This document shows, piece after piece, positions 1 through 23,258 of a stretch of DNA of 64,000 nt. The notes under the pieces are model-generated. The model made no database searches and was not told the origin of the DNA. It saw nothing but the letters and a program-made list of their open reading frames with translations. The first letter of the stretch is position 1, and each line of letters starts with the position of its first letter. Made by a program: the position numbers and the translations under genes. Origin of the DNA: Aplectana chamaeleonis (lineage: Eukaryota > Nematoda > Chromadorea > Rhabditida > Cosmocercidae); contig JAPDOI010000038.1 of the NCBI GenBank assembly GCA_029168955.1, forward strand, positions 1,949,001-2,013,000. Direction: 5' to 3'.

Positions 1-12862
<12,862 letters not shown>

Positions 12863-13610
12863 ATTATTTCGAGTTAGAGTTCTCTTCCGTCTAGAAATTC
12901 ATTAATTTAGTGTAGAGTGATATTTCTATTTATTGCAGTTGTAGGATATGTTTTCGTCTTGGCATTTTCTCATGTATGTATATGCTTGTAGTTGAGCCCA
13001 CTAACATGTTTGTAGTTGATATTCTATTTGTTTGGCCTCCCCCTTTGTCGCTTATGCTTCCCATGTTGTGATCTTCAAGATTGTGATGTTCATTCGTCGT
13101 CCCCGTTCATCTGGTACCTAACATACATATATTACTAGTTCGTATCTATGGAACATAATCAGTTTTCATGTGACTGCCTACAGGAGGGCATTATGACGAG
13201 CCAGCCAATCATCAGCAATAGCAGGCAGGTCGTGCTGTGATTGGCTGGCACGTTGTCGTGTGTTCTGTGCGTCAGTAGTGGTGATGTGTGAGATTGCTAA
13301 TTTTCATCATGGGTTTCCTACTACATGCTTGCGATAGGATCTTGTCGCAGCTAGTTGTTCCGTGTGAATCTCGATTATCTTGCTAGCGCTTATTTCTATA
13401 CTGTTATTCTTCTAGCAATACCGGTGACAAGCTTAGCCAAAGCATGCTTTATGCGGTTTGTAAGATTTTTAGTAAGCTACATCTATACCTATAGCTTTTG
13501 AGGAAATAATGTGTAGTCATCGGTGTGCTAGAATTCCTCTCGGGTACATAATTTCGATTTTCTCATCATTGTGTCGTGATTTTTCATAATAAAGATGGAT
13601 TATCTAAATT
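12863..13610 (+). other. Probable WDFY3 3' UTR
   Basis: AT-rich sequence after the stop, without repeats, up to the canonical poly(A) signal at 13588-13593. Near 13195-13250 there is a short imperfect palindrome (GCCAGCCAATCA ... TGATTGGCTGGC). Confidence 0.55.
13588..13593 (+). terminator. Poly(A) signal AATAAA (candidate for WDFY3)
   Basis: It is the first perfect AATAAA after the WDFY3 stop that I noticed, 725 bp downstream. The assignment is positional inference. Confidence 0.5.
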
Positions 13611-13682
13611 AAAAAGTTGATAAACGGTGCATAGGAGATGCATTGGAGGTGTGCTCAATGGCTTAATTGAACCCACATGAGA

Positions 13683-14303
13683 CTCAGAACGTCGGAGGGC
13701 CGTGTGCCCGGGAATTTCCGACAAAGGGCGAGCGGCGGGGGCCATGTTTTGCTAGCGGAGAATCATCAGGCGCGAGGCGGGGGCGCCACCGAATTTCGTT
13801 AGCTCGGTCCTGCAGGGAAAATTCGAAACAGAGGAAAACATGTTCGCTCAGGCAAATCGTATTACACGTTGAACGCTAGAATCAAACCCGTGCCACATAC
13901 GGAGCACAATTTTATGATAAGTTCACTGCAGGCAGCCTCGAGCAAGTACTTACATCATCGCGCACTTCGCGCGGTGTCAGTAAGGTAAGTTCCCCAGTCT
14001 ATCGAATAGACTTGAATGGGACACCCACCATAGGGTTTCGAAAATTTTGGAGAAAGGTAGAGCACCCACCCAGGGTGTGGGAGGATGGTTCCCGCAGATC
14101 GTTATACAAGGAATCAATCACTTAAGCGATGACACCGCGGAAATGTTCTGCCCGGGCCCCGCGCCCTTTCGCTTGAATGTCCGGGCTTCGCGCCCATTAT
14201 GAGTCATGGGGCTGGGGCGGGGACCTGTTGGCCGCCAGGCGCAGAGGGGGGTCCCGCCTCGCTGAGTGGTGGGTACGGGGACGCGGCCCTCCGACGTTCT
14301 GAG
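13683..14303. mobile_element. Element with 20-bp terminal inverted repeats
   Basis: CTCAGAACGTCGGAGGGCCG at 13683 is repeated inverted at 14284-14303. The 621-bp interior is GC-rich and contains no conserved ORF. An internal GCGCACTTCGCGCGGTGTC (near 13960) resembles GGCGCACTTCACGCAGTGTC in the neighbouring array at about 15235. No clear target duplication was seen. Confidence 0.65.
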
Positions 14304-14456
14304 GACGACCAGCAACGTTTTGTGGGCTAGGAATGCTCGAATCGTAAGACATGAAGTTTATTAAAAGCAAGGTCCGGTCAAATTGTGGCACTACCGAAAT
14401 TTGGGTTATTTAGATTGGGCTGGCCCAGCTGATCATCATCTGAACGTTTCAGAAAC

Positions 14457-14612
14457 TCTGAGTCCTTACTTCTGCAGAAAACAGCCTTTAAATCAGGGAT
14501 TACGGTATTCACGACATGATAATCACTGCCAGAATTACCGATAATTACAACGCAGTTTTGAAGAATGCGTGGACGATGGCTAAAACGTGGAGGATGGGCA
14601 CACTTTTCTGAC
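14457..14612 (-). repeat. Conserved 155-bp segment, copy 1 (open frame)
   Basis: On the - strand it matches 55311-55467 (+) with sharp ends, from GTCAGAAAAGTGTG to GGACTCAGAG. Both copies keep the same open frame: SEKCAHPPRFSHRPRILQ then NCVVIIGNSGSDYH and NTVIPDLKAVFCRSKDSE here; SEKCGHRPYFSGCPRILQ then GCVIIGHSRHDYH and NTVIPDFEAVFSRTKDSE in the other. I do not recognise the protein family. It could be an exon captured by a transposon or a fragment of an unrecognised element. Confidence 0.6.
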
Positions 14613-14820
14613 ACAAAGGTTAAATTTAATTTAATTTATTACGTCCAGCGGACGCGCATAAACACAACACTTGGTCGGCGAAACAGTAATCGGTAGTTCT
14701 CAATTTGCCTTTCGAGGTTAACCCTTCTACCGTTTGCGAAGTGGACAAAATGAACTACTACGGCTCGTTCTCGGGCTCTCGGTATACGGTACTTTTCGGT
14801 ACAATAAATCAGAAAAATCA

Positions 14821-15500
14821 AAACAAGTTACTTGTAATATAAATGTAACTTACTTGAATGTCTCAAGTAACTTACATTTATATTACATGTAACATACATT
14901 TATATTACATGTAACTTACATTTATATTACATGTAAGTTACACTAATGTTACATGTAACTTACATTCGAATTTTCACTATGTGTGGCCATCACGTGACGC
15001 AGAAGACACGCGACGCAGAGAGTGCGTCCCAGACCACACACTACGCAACAAAATGCTGTGCACGGCCTTCCCTGCTGGTGGGGGGTCAAGTACCTCAAAC
15101 TTGGGTAATTGAACCAACAGGAACGCCAGTCTTAAGCCTGACCCCGCGAGTGCGTCGTACATCCCCCTGGTAAACATCTTATACGCCGATTTAAGTTTTA
15201 TATTGTGCCATTTAAGTTACATGTAACATATCGGAGGCGCACTTCACGCAGTGTCTTCTCAGAAATCGAAAACAAGTTACTTGTAACATATCTAAGCTTA
15301 TGTAAGTTACTTGCGACTTATCTCAAGTCATTTAAGTTACATGTAACATATCGGAGGCGCACCCCACGCAGTATCCCGCCGATATGTTACATGTAACTTA
15401 AATGACCTGAGATAAGTCGCAAGTAACTTACATCGGCTCAGATATGTTACAAGTAACTTGTTTTCGGCCTTTTATGTTACAAGTAACTTGTTTTCATTTT
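14821..15500. repeat. Palindrome-rich array (GTTACATGTAAC units) around an SL1-like segment
   Basis: Two flanking blocks (14825-14965 and 15210-15495) are built from repeated short palindromes such as GTTACATGTAAC, GTTACTTGTAAC and TTACATTTATATTACATGTA. They are largely inverted with respect to each other, as in AAGTTACATGTAACATATCG versus its complement near 15383. The central 15000-15180 part is unique, GC-rich and contains the SL1-like sequence. A diverged relative lies at 44590-45545. It looks like a foldback element or an amplified unit. Confidence 0.75.
15094..15115 (-). ncRNA. SL1-like spliced-leader sequence, copy 1 (possible SL RNA gene or relic)
   Basis: The - strand reads GGTTCAATTACCCAAGTTTG then AG, identical to the nematode SL1 leader (22 nt) except T to C at position 5. 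It is followed directly by GTAC, so a 5' splice site sits exactly where it does in SL RNA. A weak Sm-like stretch (CATTTTGTTG) lies about 45 nt downstream. CAAGT and ACTTG could pair across the splice site. I see no clear terminal stem-loop and no neighbouring 5S rRNA, so a functional SL RNA is unproven. Confidence 0.5.
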
Positions 15501-16020
15501 TCTGAGAATGACGTTATACCTCTCATTCTTGGTGGGCATCAACCGCGAGCGGCCGACTGTTCACTCGCTCTATCGTCTGAACGTTATCATCGCACTCTCC
15601 TCCTCCCAGCTTCTCAGACTCTGCGGGGGGGGGCAAGCGCCGGACAATAGAGCCCGTTTTCGACTTGGGGGAGCGACAGCGCAGGCCTCCCTCGAGGGGG
15701 GCTTCAGGGGAGGCCCCTGCTCTCCTCCGGCGCTTGCCCCCCTCTCGAGAGAAAGAGAGGGAAAAGATGGAAAGAAGTCGTAGAGGGTAGTGTACGACAA
15801 TAGAGGCCAGACAAGGCATAGTAGGCCAAACGCACGCATCGTCATTCACGTCAATAAGTGAAATAATTTTTTTTTCAAAAACTAGTAAGTCGATGTTGTT
15901 ATAAAATCAATTAGGGTATCTATAAGTGGAGAGCGACGAGTTTACATTGGCGTCGTTCCTACCCTTAGACCAGTGTAAACGACCTACAAGTTTTGTCCCG
16001 ATTTGACGTGATTTCTCCTG
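15501..16020. other. GC-rich hairpin region without a gene
   Basis: Contains a long inverted repeat: GGGGGGGCAAGCGCCGG (about 15625) pairs with CCGGCGCTTGCCCCCC (about 15727). Apparent ORFs of about 100 codons on both strands overlap this palindrome and share no family likeness. Nothing else is recognised. Confidence 0.5.
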
Positions 16021-16043
16021 TGATCTATCACGTGCCTAACCGG

Positions 16044-16050
16044 TATAAAA
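16044..16050 (+). promoter_or_regulatory. TATA-like box (TATAAAA) upstream of the LINE ORF1 relic
   Basis: CCGGTATAAAAGGCGCCTC lies about 180 bp before the first ORF1 codons. It may be part of the LINE 5' region. This is positional inference only. Confidence 0.25.
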
Positions 16051-16226
16051 GGCGCCTCACCTCATAGAGAGCCGCATTCGGCCCAACAGGGCCGGCCCTG
16101 GACGGGGACATCAAGTCCCTGTTACGAAGGGATATTTTTGGAGGAGAGCGGCGACGCTTTCCGGGGGGAGGAGGGTGAAGTCACTCTCCGGGGCCGTGAC
16201 GGGGGGGGGAGCTTCCGGCCCCAACC

Positions 16227-16971
16227 GAAGTCGCTACTCATGTTGATTCAGTGCGTCGTCTCAAAGGCATAGTTGATGATCAAGCAACGCCTGCGTATCT
16301 GAAACTGCTGGTCGAGAATATGCTCGAGACGAAAGAAGAGATCAGAGTAATCAGTCGTCGGAACAATGTTCTTCCGCAAGAGATACAAGACTAGAGGGAG
16401 GAAAATTCTCTTTTGAAACTGAGAATAGCTGAAAATCACGTAGCACCCAGTTTTGTACATATAGTTAGGTCCGTGGCCTGTGTCCTCGAGAAAAAACGTT
16501 TAAATTCAAACCGCGGCTGGCGCGGCGGTTTAATTCTCAGAGATTGAGATTTAAACCGCCACGCCAGCCGCGATTTGAATTTACAGGTTTTCTCTTGAGG
16601 AAACAGGCCGCGGATCTAACCATACTTCCTCTCATGTCGCTACCGCGACAGCTGTCGCTCCACCTCCTCAAAATTTATCTTTTGAGGAGGTCGAGAGGCG
16701 CCGTTCTGTTGTTATCAAACGCACGAGATGCAGCTTCACAAGATGTTAGCTGTGTCAGCGAGCTACTAGAGTTCCTAGATGTTCAATGTTCACCCACCAG
16801 CGCATTTAGAATGAGGGTATTCACAGGAGGCAGGCCACGATTGCTAAAGATTGTGCTACCTCGCTCTTCTTTCCAAGAACAGCTGATTAGGTCCGCACCA
16901 AGTTTGCGTTTCTTCTCGCATGAGGGCATCTTTATTCGTAGGTCCCTTTCTTATGGAGAAAGGCAGCTTAA
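16227..16971 (+). pseudogene. LINE ORF1 relic (coiled coil and C-terminal domain)
   Basis: Before the hairpin insertion: SVRRLKGIVDDQATPAYLKL, LLVENMLETKEEIRVI, LPQEIQD followed by a stop, then REENSLLKLRIAENH, a heptad-rich coiled coil. After the insertion: FEEVERRRSVVIKRTRDA, ELLEFLDVQC, RPRLLKIVLPRSSFQ, APSLRFFSHEGIFIRRSL. The RPRLLK.VLP....Q.......LRFF...GIF.RPSL pattern is typical of CR1-type ORF1 proteins. ORF1 ends abruptly at 16971, where a TTAA-flanked element is inserted. Confidence 0.75.
16471..16613. mobile_element. Short palindromic element inside LINE ORF1
   Basis: Arms CCGTGGCCTGTGTCCTCGAG...CGCGGCTGGCGCGGCGGTTTAA (left) and the inverted right arm ending GGAAACAGGCCGCGG form a 143-bp hairpin. 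It interrupts the ORF1 frame. Class unknown. Confidence 0.7.
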
Positions 16972-17155
16972 AGGCAGTGTTCACGATAAAATGAATAGGC
17001 GTGCTGGCTGTTCTTTATCTCCAACATCTGATCATGATAGAGGATACTGTAGCTTGTTCTAACGGATGGAAGAGCTTAACAATTTCTTATCATGTTTCAC
17101 AATCAAAAGCAATGAACAGCCAGCACGCCCATTCATTCCATCGTGAACACTGCCT
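16972..17155. mobile_element. TTAA-flanked foldback element (AGGCAGTGTTCACGAT family)
   Basis: A 184-bp palindrome beginning AGGCAGTGTTCACGAT and ending with its complement ATCGTGAACACTGCCT. Both sides carry TTAA (16968-16971; 17156-17159), consistent with a piggyBac-type target duplication. Arms continue through GCGTGCTGGCTGTTC. It is inserted at the end of LINE ORF1. Confidence 0.82.
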
Positions 17156-17629
17156 TTAAGCCCCTTTCATTTATTTATTTATTAATTTATTTATTATATG
17201 CACTCAAGGTGCTCAAGACTACGCAGTGAAATAAAGAAAAGCGGCTGAGGTTATTCAAGGATAGCACTAACATCAACAGATGCAACGAATACAACACGAA
17301 TCAACAAACGGAGAGGATTTTTGAGCTGCAGAGCTAGTTGCATAGTTTGCCGGACGACGTCGGACGACTCGTTATCAAACTTGATAAGTTAAGATAGATA
17401 AGATGGGTAGGGTAGGGTAGATGGATATTACACGTTCGATAACGAGTCGTTCAACGTCGATCGGGCAAGTGTGAAAGAGGCTTTAGGCGGGCACGCCTAA
17501 TCAGCAGGAATGTGCAACCTGTTAGTCATCCAAACGCTCCTAATGCTTTTATTGAGGTCTTCGTGCGCAGTGATCAGGTAGCCTAGCGGGAAACCTGTGA
17601 CTGAGCTCCGGATAGCTTGTCAACACATT

Positions 17630-20420
17630 TTAAGCTTGCTATCAAACATTAGATCTTTGGTTAAACGCTGTGATTTTCTTGTTGCAAAACTGTGTCGTCA
17701 AAACTTTGACATGGTTTTACTTACGGAGTCCTGGCTTGGTTCAAAAAATGATCTATTATAGATCCACTCTTAGGAGTTGCCAGTTCACATTACAGTGGGG
17801 TATGTTGTGATCGTAAGTAAAAAAAAGGCGGTGGGATTGGTCTGTTCATCAAAAAGTTCTTTGGCCTCAAAGGTTATATTCCGGAAGTCTGTGAAGGATC
17901 CTTATGACATTCTAGTGTGTGATGTTTACTACTCCAAGCCGATCAGGCTAATTTCTGTTAACTACACTCCCTCTTGTTGTGTGAACGACACACGTCAGTT
18001 TTCATAAGTAGGAAGTGATTTTTCAGCATGCGAACTTCCTTGCGTTGTTTTAGGTGATTTTAACCTAACCTCATTAGTTGGTAATAACGCAAGCATAAAC
18101 TGTGAAGTTACACTTAACATGCTCGAAATGCTAGAGGAACATAACTTTGAGCAACTCGTGCCTTCACCAATTAGAGGTGATTCCTTCCTACTGCGCTTCT
18201 CTGAGCCAAATTCCGGTCTGCAATTGCCTCTTGACACGCTTTGCGGCCGCACGCGCTCGAGTCAGTCGAGCTTCTAGCGCTAAAGCCAACCCGATATGGC
18301 TTTTATACAGTTTTCTCCAATTTCGTTAACTTTCCAGTTTCTGGAACCCACCTAGAGTCAACAGATTGGCGGCTGACGTGCTGGAAACTCTTCCGACTCG
18401 GAATCGCGCGGCCGCAAAGCGTGTCTAGACGCAATCGCGGACCGGAAGTTGGCCCAGAGAAGCACGGTAGACCTTATTTACTGTAATGAATCATAATTAG
18501 TCAAAAACGTTCAAATCACTTCCCTTACTGGTTCGAGCGACCACGCCACGGTGGAGTTCTCTCTTGATCTACATACATCACGAAATCTAAATAATTGGGT
18601 AAAGGATTTCAAGGCTGCGGATTACTTAGCTATACAGAGGTATCTAGATCAAATTGACTGGCTCGAAAGTTCAGTATTGTAAACTCCTCGGTAAAGGAAA
18701 CTTACGAAGTTTCTGTAAAAATTCCACAGCAAACAATTGAAAGATTCGTTCCCACCGGAAGGATCAGTTCGGAAAATCTGCATTCACCTAACCATTTAAA
18801 AAGGCTGCTAGGCAACCGATCTATTTTGTGGGATATGGCAGTTACCCAAAATGATGTATCCAGTTGGTATGAATATCGAAATTTCAACGCCAAGGTTGAA
18901 AAACAGCTTCTCCGATACAACGTATACTTAAAGAAAAGGCAGATTGAATCTGGAGACAGAACCAAGAAGTTTTACAAGTATGTTAATTCGAGGACGATTA
19001 AAAAACAGGGGGTTTCAGGATAGGATTCATAAAGCAGCGAAACTATAATGGCCGATGTTGAAAAAGCAGAACTGCTGGCTAAAAGAGTGTACTCGAGATC
19101 ATTGATGGAAACAACGATTTGGTTTCGTAGGGAGAAAAAATCATTGATATCCTAGAAAAATGTTTCGCCTCTTACTCGGTTACTACGGATTTTGTTCCCC
19201 ACGCCTTCAATAAGGAGGTTCTGTTTCAAGTCGCCCAACGTCTAGAATACACTTTAAATCTGAGTTATATGAAAAGTGAGGTGCCCCTGCGCTGGAAACA
19301 CGCTCATGTTATCCCTGTACCGAATTAACAACCATTTGGTGATCCAAAAAATTATAGACCCACTAGTATCACCACTGTGTTCTCTCGGACTTTTGAAAAA
19401 AAATGTCAAGCGTCACATTTTGGATCACCTCGAAAGCCACAAGTTGATTTCTAGTGAGCAATCTGGATTCTGGAAAGGGAGATCGACTGAAACGGCTCTT
19501 TTGACATCAATAAATGATTGGACAGACGCTATCGAGTCAAGTAAACACGTAGACACAGTCTATTTTGACTTTGCGAAAGCAAGCTTTTGACAGAGTTCCT
19601 ACAAAAAAGTTGATCATGAAGCTGACTAGAGTTGGCATTTATCCTCAGATTGTCAAATGGATTTCGGATTTGCTTGACAATTGGACATTCCAGGTGAAAG
19701 TTAAAAACGTATACTCTTCCGCTTATTACGCCTTCAGTGGTGTACCGCAAGTTGGGGTGCTTTCACCATTACTGTTTCTGATTTACACGTATGAGCTTCC
19801 ATACCGTATCGCAAACCTTGGTGTAACTCGCGAGATGTACGCTAATGATATCAAAATTTATAAGACCATTGAAAACCAAGCGGACAAAGAGAAGTTACAA
19901 GATGCAATAAATTTTGTTCACATATGGGCCACTGAATATTGTTTACCCTTAGCAGCCGAAAAATCTAGAATACTTACTATAGGCAAAAGTACGGTTTCTG
20001 CAGACTATTTCATGGACGGTACACCCCTGACTCGAACTAATGAGATGAGGGACCTAGGGTTTTTAATAAAGAGTAAGTTATGTTTTGGACCTCATTGCAG
20101 ACAACTTGTTAAACGAGCAAGATACAGAACGTATAACTTGTTCAAACTTATGAAGACGAAAAATCCCTCATTGCCTTTGGAAGCGTACAAAGTTTATGTT
20201 CGCCCTATTTTTGGGAGTGGAATGGCTGTCTTTAACCCCTCCCTATAAAGAGAAAGATATAGTGCTGTTAGAAAGTGTTCAGAACAACTAAACTCGCAAA
20301 CTACTTTTGAGATGTTCTGGACTCCGATACAGCCGTATTCCTAACGGTATAGAGAGAAATCGAGAACTGAAACTATCATCGTTAAAGAGCAGAATAAACA
20401 AAAGCGATTTCTTATGACGG
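17630..20420 (+). pseudogene. LINE ORF2 relic: AP-endonuclease and reverse transcriptase
   Basis: Endonuclease: SNIRSLVKRCDF, NFDMVLLTESWLGS (the E of TES is the metal ligand), GGGIGLFIK, LISVNYTPS, CVVLGDFNLTSL, and, after the MITE, SSDHATVEFSL (the catalytic SDH). Reverse transcriptase: VPLRWKHAHVIPVPN followed by a stop, KNYRPTSI, LISSEQSGFWKGRSTETALL, YFDFAKA with frameshift, FDRVPTKKLIMKL, FSGVPQVGVLSPLLFLIYT, YANDIKIYKT. The active-site YADD has become YAND, and many stops and shifts exist. The C-terminal SLKSRRNK region near 20380 matches the fragment at 63675-64000, so both belong to one family. Confidence 0.85.
18191..18467. mobile_element. TA-flanked palindromic MITE, copy 2, inside the LINE
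   Basis: 277 bp, ends CTGCGCTTCTCTGAGCC and GGCCCAGAGAAGCACGG, flanked by TA at 18189-18190 and 18468-18469. Removing it with one TA restores the LINE reading frame (RGDSFL joined to DLIYCNE), which proves a clean insertion. Same family as 12409-12687, in the opposite orientation internally. Confidence 0.9.
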
Positions 20421-21880
20421 GCGAAGCGTGCCCACAGAAGATCAGGTTTTTTGTTAACTTCTATGGGTGAATCTTGGGTGCCCCCCCCCGTCTAGGATAG
20501 ACCCCGTGAACACTGCCTCTAATATTGTTGCGATTTCTGAAGTCGATGATATTAGGGCTTCCAGTCAGCGTGCCTGCACATTGCCCAAGTGCATACATAT
20601 CGCATCAGACGGGTTACGTGTAATTTCTCATTCCACCTATTGCTATTGTATTATGAGCTTTTATTCAATTGGAATGATGCATGTCATTCAAAGTGCAGTC
20701 CCTGGAGTACAACACATCATCCCGAAAATCAGAGATGAGATGTTGTTCAGCCCTATACTCTGTGATTACTATTTCCTTGTCCGCTTACAATGAACTCCTT
20801 ATTAGTGCGCATGTTCACACGTCGAGACAACAATTAGTTACAGATGTTACCCAGGTGACCGGAAAATTTGGGACTTGCACATGTGGTCTGAGGCAGATGC
20901 GAACGAGCCTCTTTTAAGTCGACAGTATCTATGATATATGATGTGAGATCTCAGTGATTTGTTTAGCACCTATGCTTCACTGACTCTTTTCGAGAGAGTA
21001 GAAGCGGAAAAAATGGTCGACCACCGAGACAATGGACGTTATGTCACTCCGTTCTTCAGGTGGTTACATCGCGCTCGATACTCTCATATATGGTATCCTT
21101 ATCAGAATTATTCTAACAGATGGGGCAGGCGCGATCATCACCAGCCAACGGGGTTTTGATGGCGGCCCGGCTATCTACATACCTCTGGTCACCCCTCCGC
21201 TCCTCAAATTAAAATCTACAAGAGGACTCTTCGTAGTGTTTCTTGATGCGCGTGGCAGTGCATCTCCGTTCTATTTTTTTAGGGTATGAACAAAAACTAT
21301 TCTGGGGCCGACTAATCTGTAGTGTATAGTCTGCTTATAAGTTTATTCTAGTGGATGGGGCAGGCGCGATCTTTGCGGATGGCCTAGCGACATCGATGAT
21401 ACCACCTGCCAGTAGAGTGTGTCCGAATGAGACTGTCCGCCCACGTGGTCGGCGTGCGTGTCGGGCGGCCGTCACGAAGGCATTTTTAGGATGAGCTGGT
21501 CCACAACTGAGACACAGTTGGACTCGGATATTATCAACTATTCGTCTATTATTCCTGCTTATCGATTCGCAGGTCCAAAAATGCTTCCGCGACGACCTAT
21601 CAACACGCCCGCTGACCACATAGGCGGACAGCCTCATTCGGATAGACTTTACTATTCCGATCGCGCGACTATCTACTTCCGCAGCCGCGTCCATACACTC
21701 AACTGAATTTGACAGGGAGACTCTAAATCTCCTCTTTGCTCTGACAAGGGACCAGACCGGGTTGCCAGAACTACCCATATGGCCGTTTTTCTGATCTACT
21801 GCCTCTCGGGTAGTCATAAAAGCCCCATACTAGCCGTAGTGAAAAAAGTTATGAACCAAAATGTGAAGGGCCCTGCAGAC
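20421..21880. other. Unassigned stretch
   Basis: No gene recognised. It contains a solo GAACACTGCCT end of the TTAA family (about 20507) and two occurrences of GATGGGGCAGGCGCGATC (21118 and 21354) that mark a short direct duplication. A 160-codon antisense ORF (21335-21817) is GC-rich with two Cys residues in VQLCLSCGP but shows no family likeness. Confidence 0.4.
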
Positions 21881-21890
21881 ATATTACCTT

Positions 21891-22500
21891 TACTTACTTA
21901 CTTACTTACTTAATCGGCTGGCTTCCGCCTGACGCCGTCAGTCCGCATTATGGCCGAGATCTGCCGTCCTAGTAATCGGCCGTGTTCATTTTTCACGGTC
22001 TTCAGCCACTATTTGAACATAATCCATTCATTGATTGCTGTTCCACTGCCTGCAAAGTGAAATATCGTGCCTAATATGCTTTAAATGCCAAGTGACTTAA
22101 AATTTTCGTTGACCACATCCGCCCTAAACTTTCGCCTACGTCCGAATGGTCGTTTCCAGACAGGACTCAGAAGCATTCTTAGAGCGTGTTGAACAGGACG
22201 ATGCGTTCTTCTTGAATTATGCCCAAACAAACGAAGTCGACCTCCCATCGCCGCTTGAGATGGCGTATGGAGATGTTGGCACCCTCCTCGTGTCAAGCGT
22301 TGATCTAAGGCGTCCATTTTGCTGTAGAGATCTTCGTTATGGCACATCCGCGGGTCAGAAAATTCCAAGCAAACGTCTGATCAGCTTCCCCTCCGTGAAA
22401 TCTAACCTTTCCATCTGCGACTTCAGTGCAGGTATCTCGTCAAGAACTATTTCACAAGATCTCGCATTTTCTCTTGCTGGTTGTAGTGCACTTAGCCTTC
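21891..22500 (-). pseudogene. RTE-like LINE 3' end with (TAAG)n tail
   Basis: The - strand reads DPRMCHNEDLYSKMDALDQR, LTRGGCQHLHTPSQAAMGGR, LRLFGHNSRRTHRPVQHALR and WKRPFGRRRKFRADVVNENF, then a stop. This is the C-terminus of an RTE-type ORF (LR.FGH..RR...R.VQ.ALR...W..P.GR.R.....VV...). It is followed by INEWIMFK and AEDR-like remnants, and ends in a short tandem repeat (TAAG)n at 21891-21912, the usual RTE tail. Confidence 0.8.
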
Positions 22501-23254
22501 TCATGGCGTTTGCACGTACAGCGGTGGCATTGTCGTATTTCTTTTATTTGTCTCAACCATCCACACGTAGTTATCGAGTACTATTTTTATCCCATTTCAT
22601 GGCTGCCTTAACAGTGATACTGTCTTTTAGCATTAGAACTTTTCCGTCATAGAGAACGCTTGTTTACATTGCACCATTATCCATGTACGACTTTCGCTAA
22701 ATCTCGGCATCGCAACTGTCGATATAATCTCAGATTGGCTCATTCCTCTCCGTCTGTGTCGATCTGAGGGTGACTAGTTGAGCGTCTCGGCTCACAGTCT
22801 AAGGCTCCCAAGAAGGCGATAACGCCGAAGCGTTTGCCGAATAAATCTGTACTATCTCGGTTGGCAAGCTACAGAAGACTATTTGCTGTGTAGCATTGTT
22901 TAAATACTGCCCGAAACTCATCAAAAGTTTGCAAATTTCCGAAAAAAGCGGGGAGAGGTGGTTTGTTCTATCATTGAGGTTATCCTTCCCGATGCTCATG
23001 CTTCTGCTATCGTTTGCTGCAATCTGCGATCTTACTGTACCTGTATTGTTATGCTGTAAAAATGACTACCATAGGCTTTGGTCTTCGTGCATCAACTGCA
23101 TACAATCTGCGGCAGGCATATTTTTCGGCATGGACATCGATGTCTGCAGAATCTTATGTGGCCCTTAGTTTCCATATATTCCGTCCGCTTCTAACAATTT
23201 GGATCCTGCTACTACTTGACTTGTAATTTGTGTGGTTTCATGCTGTATTTCCCT
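22501..23254. other. Unassigned stretch before the LTR element
   Basis: Moderately AT-rich, with several short ORFs on both strands and none with a recognisable motif. Probably more decayed RTE or intergenic sequence. Confidence 0.35.
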
Positions 23255-23258
23255 AAGA

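Larger units (their letters stand above)
16044..20420 (+). mobile_element. CR1-like LINE, near full length but decayed, with nested insertions
   Basis: In order: a GC-rich leader (16060-16225), ORF1 (16227-16971), endonuclease (about 17630-18600) and reverse transcriptase (about 19150-20420). Insertions interrupt it at 16471-16613, 16972-17155 and 18191-18467. 17160-17600 is also foreign or unrecognised sequence, with an (ATTT)n tract and inverted motifs (ACTCGTTATCAAAC / GTTCGATAACGAGT). Stops and frameshifts throughout show it is dead. The 5' limit is a guess. Confidence 0.8.

Noticed and set aside
15508..15849. ORFs of 90-108 codons around 15.5-15.8 kb
   Set aside because: They arise from a GC-rich palindrome, with mirror-image ORFs on both strands.
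21335..21817. 160-codon antisense ORF
   Set aside because: GC-rich and unrecognised; without similarity or expression I cannot support a gene.
22146..22652. 168-codon + strand ORF
   Set aside because: Antisense to the RTE-like C-terminal coding region on the - strand; the hydrophobic tail is not supported by any family.
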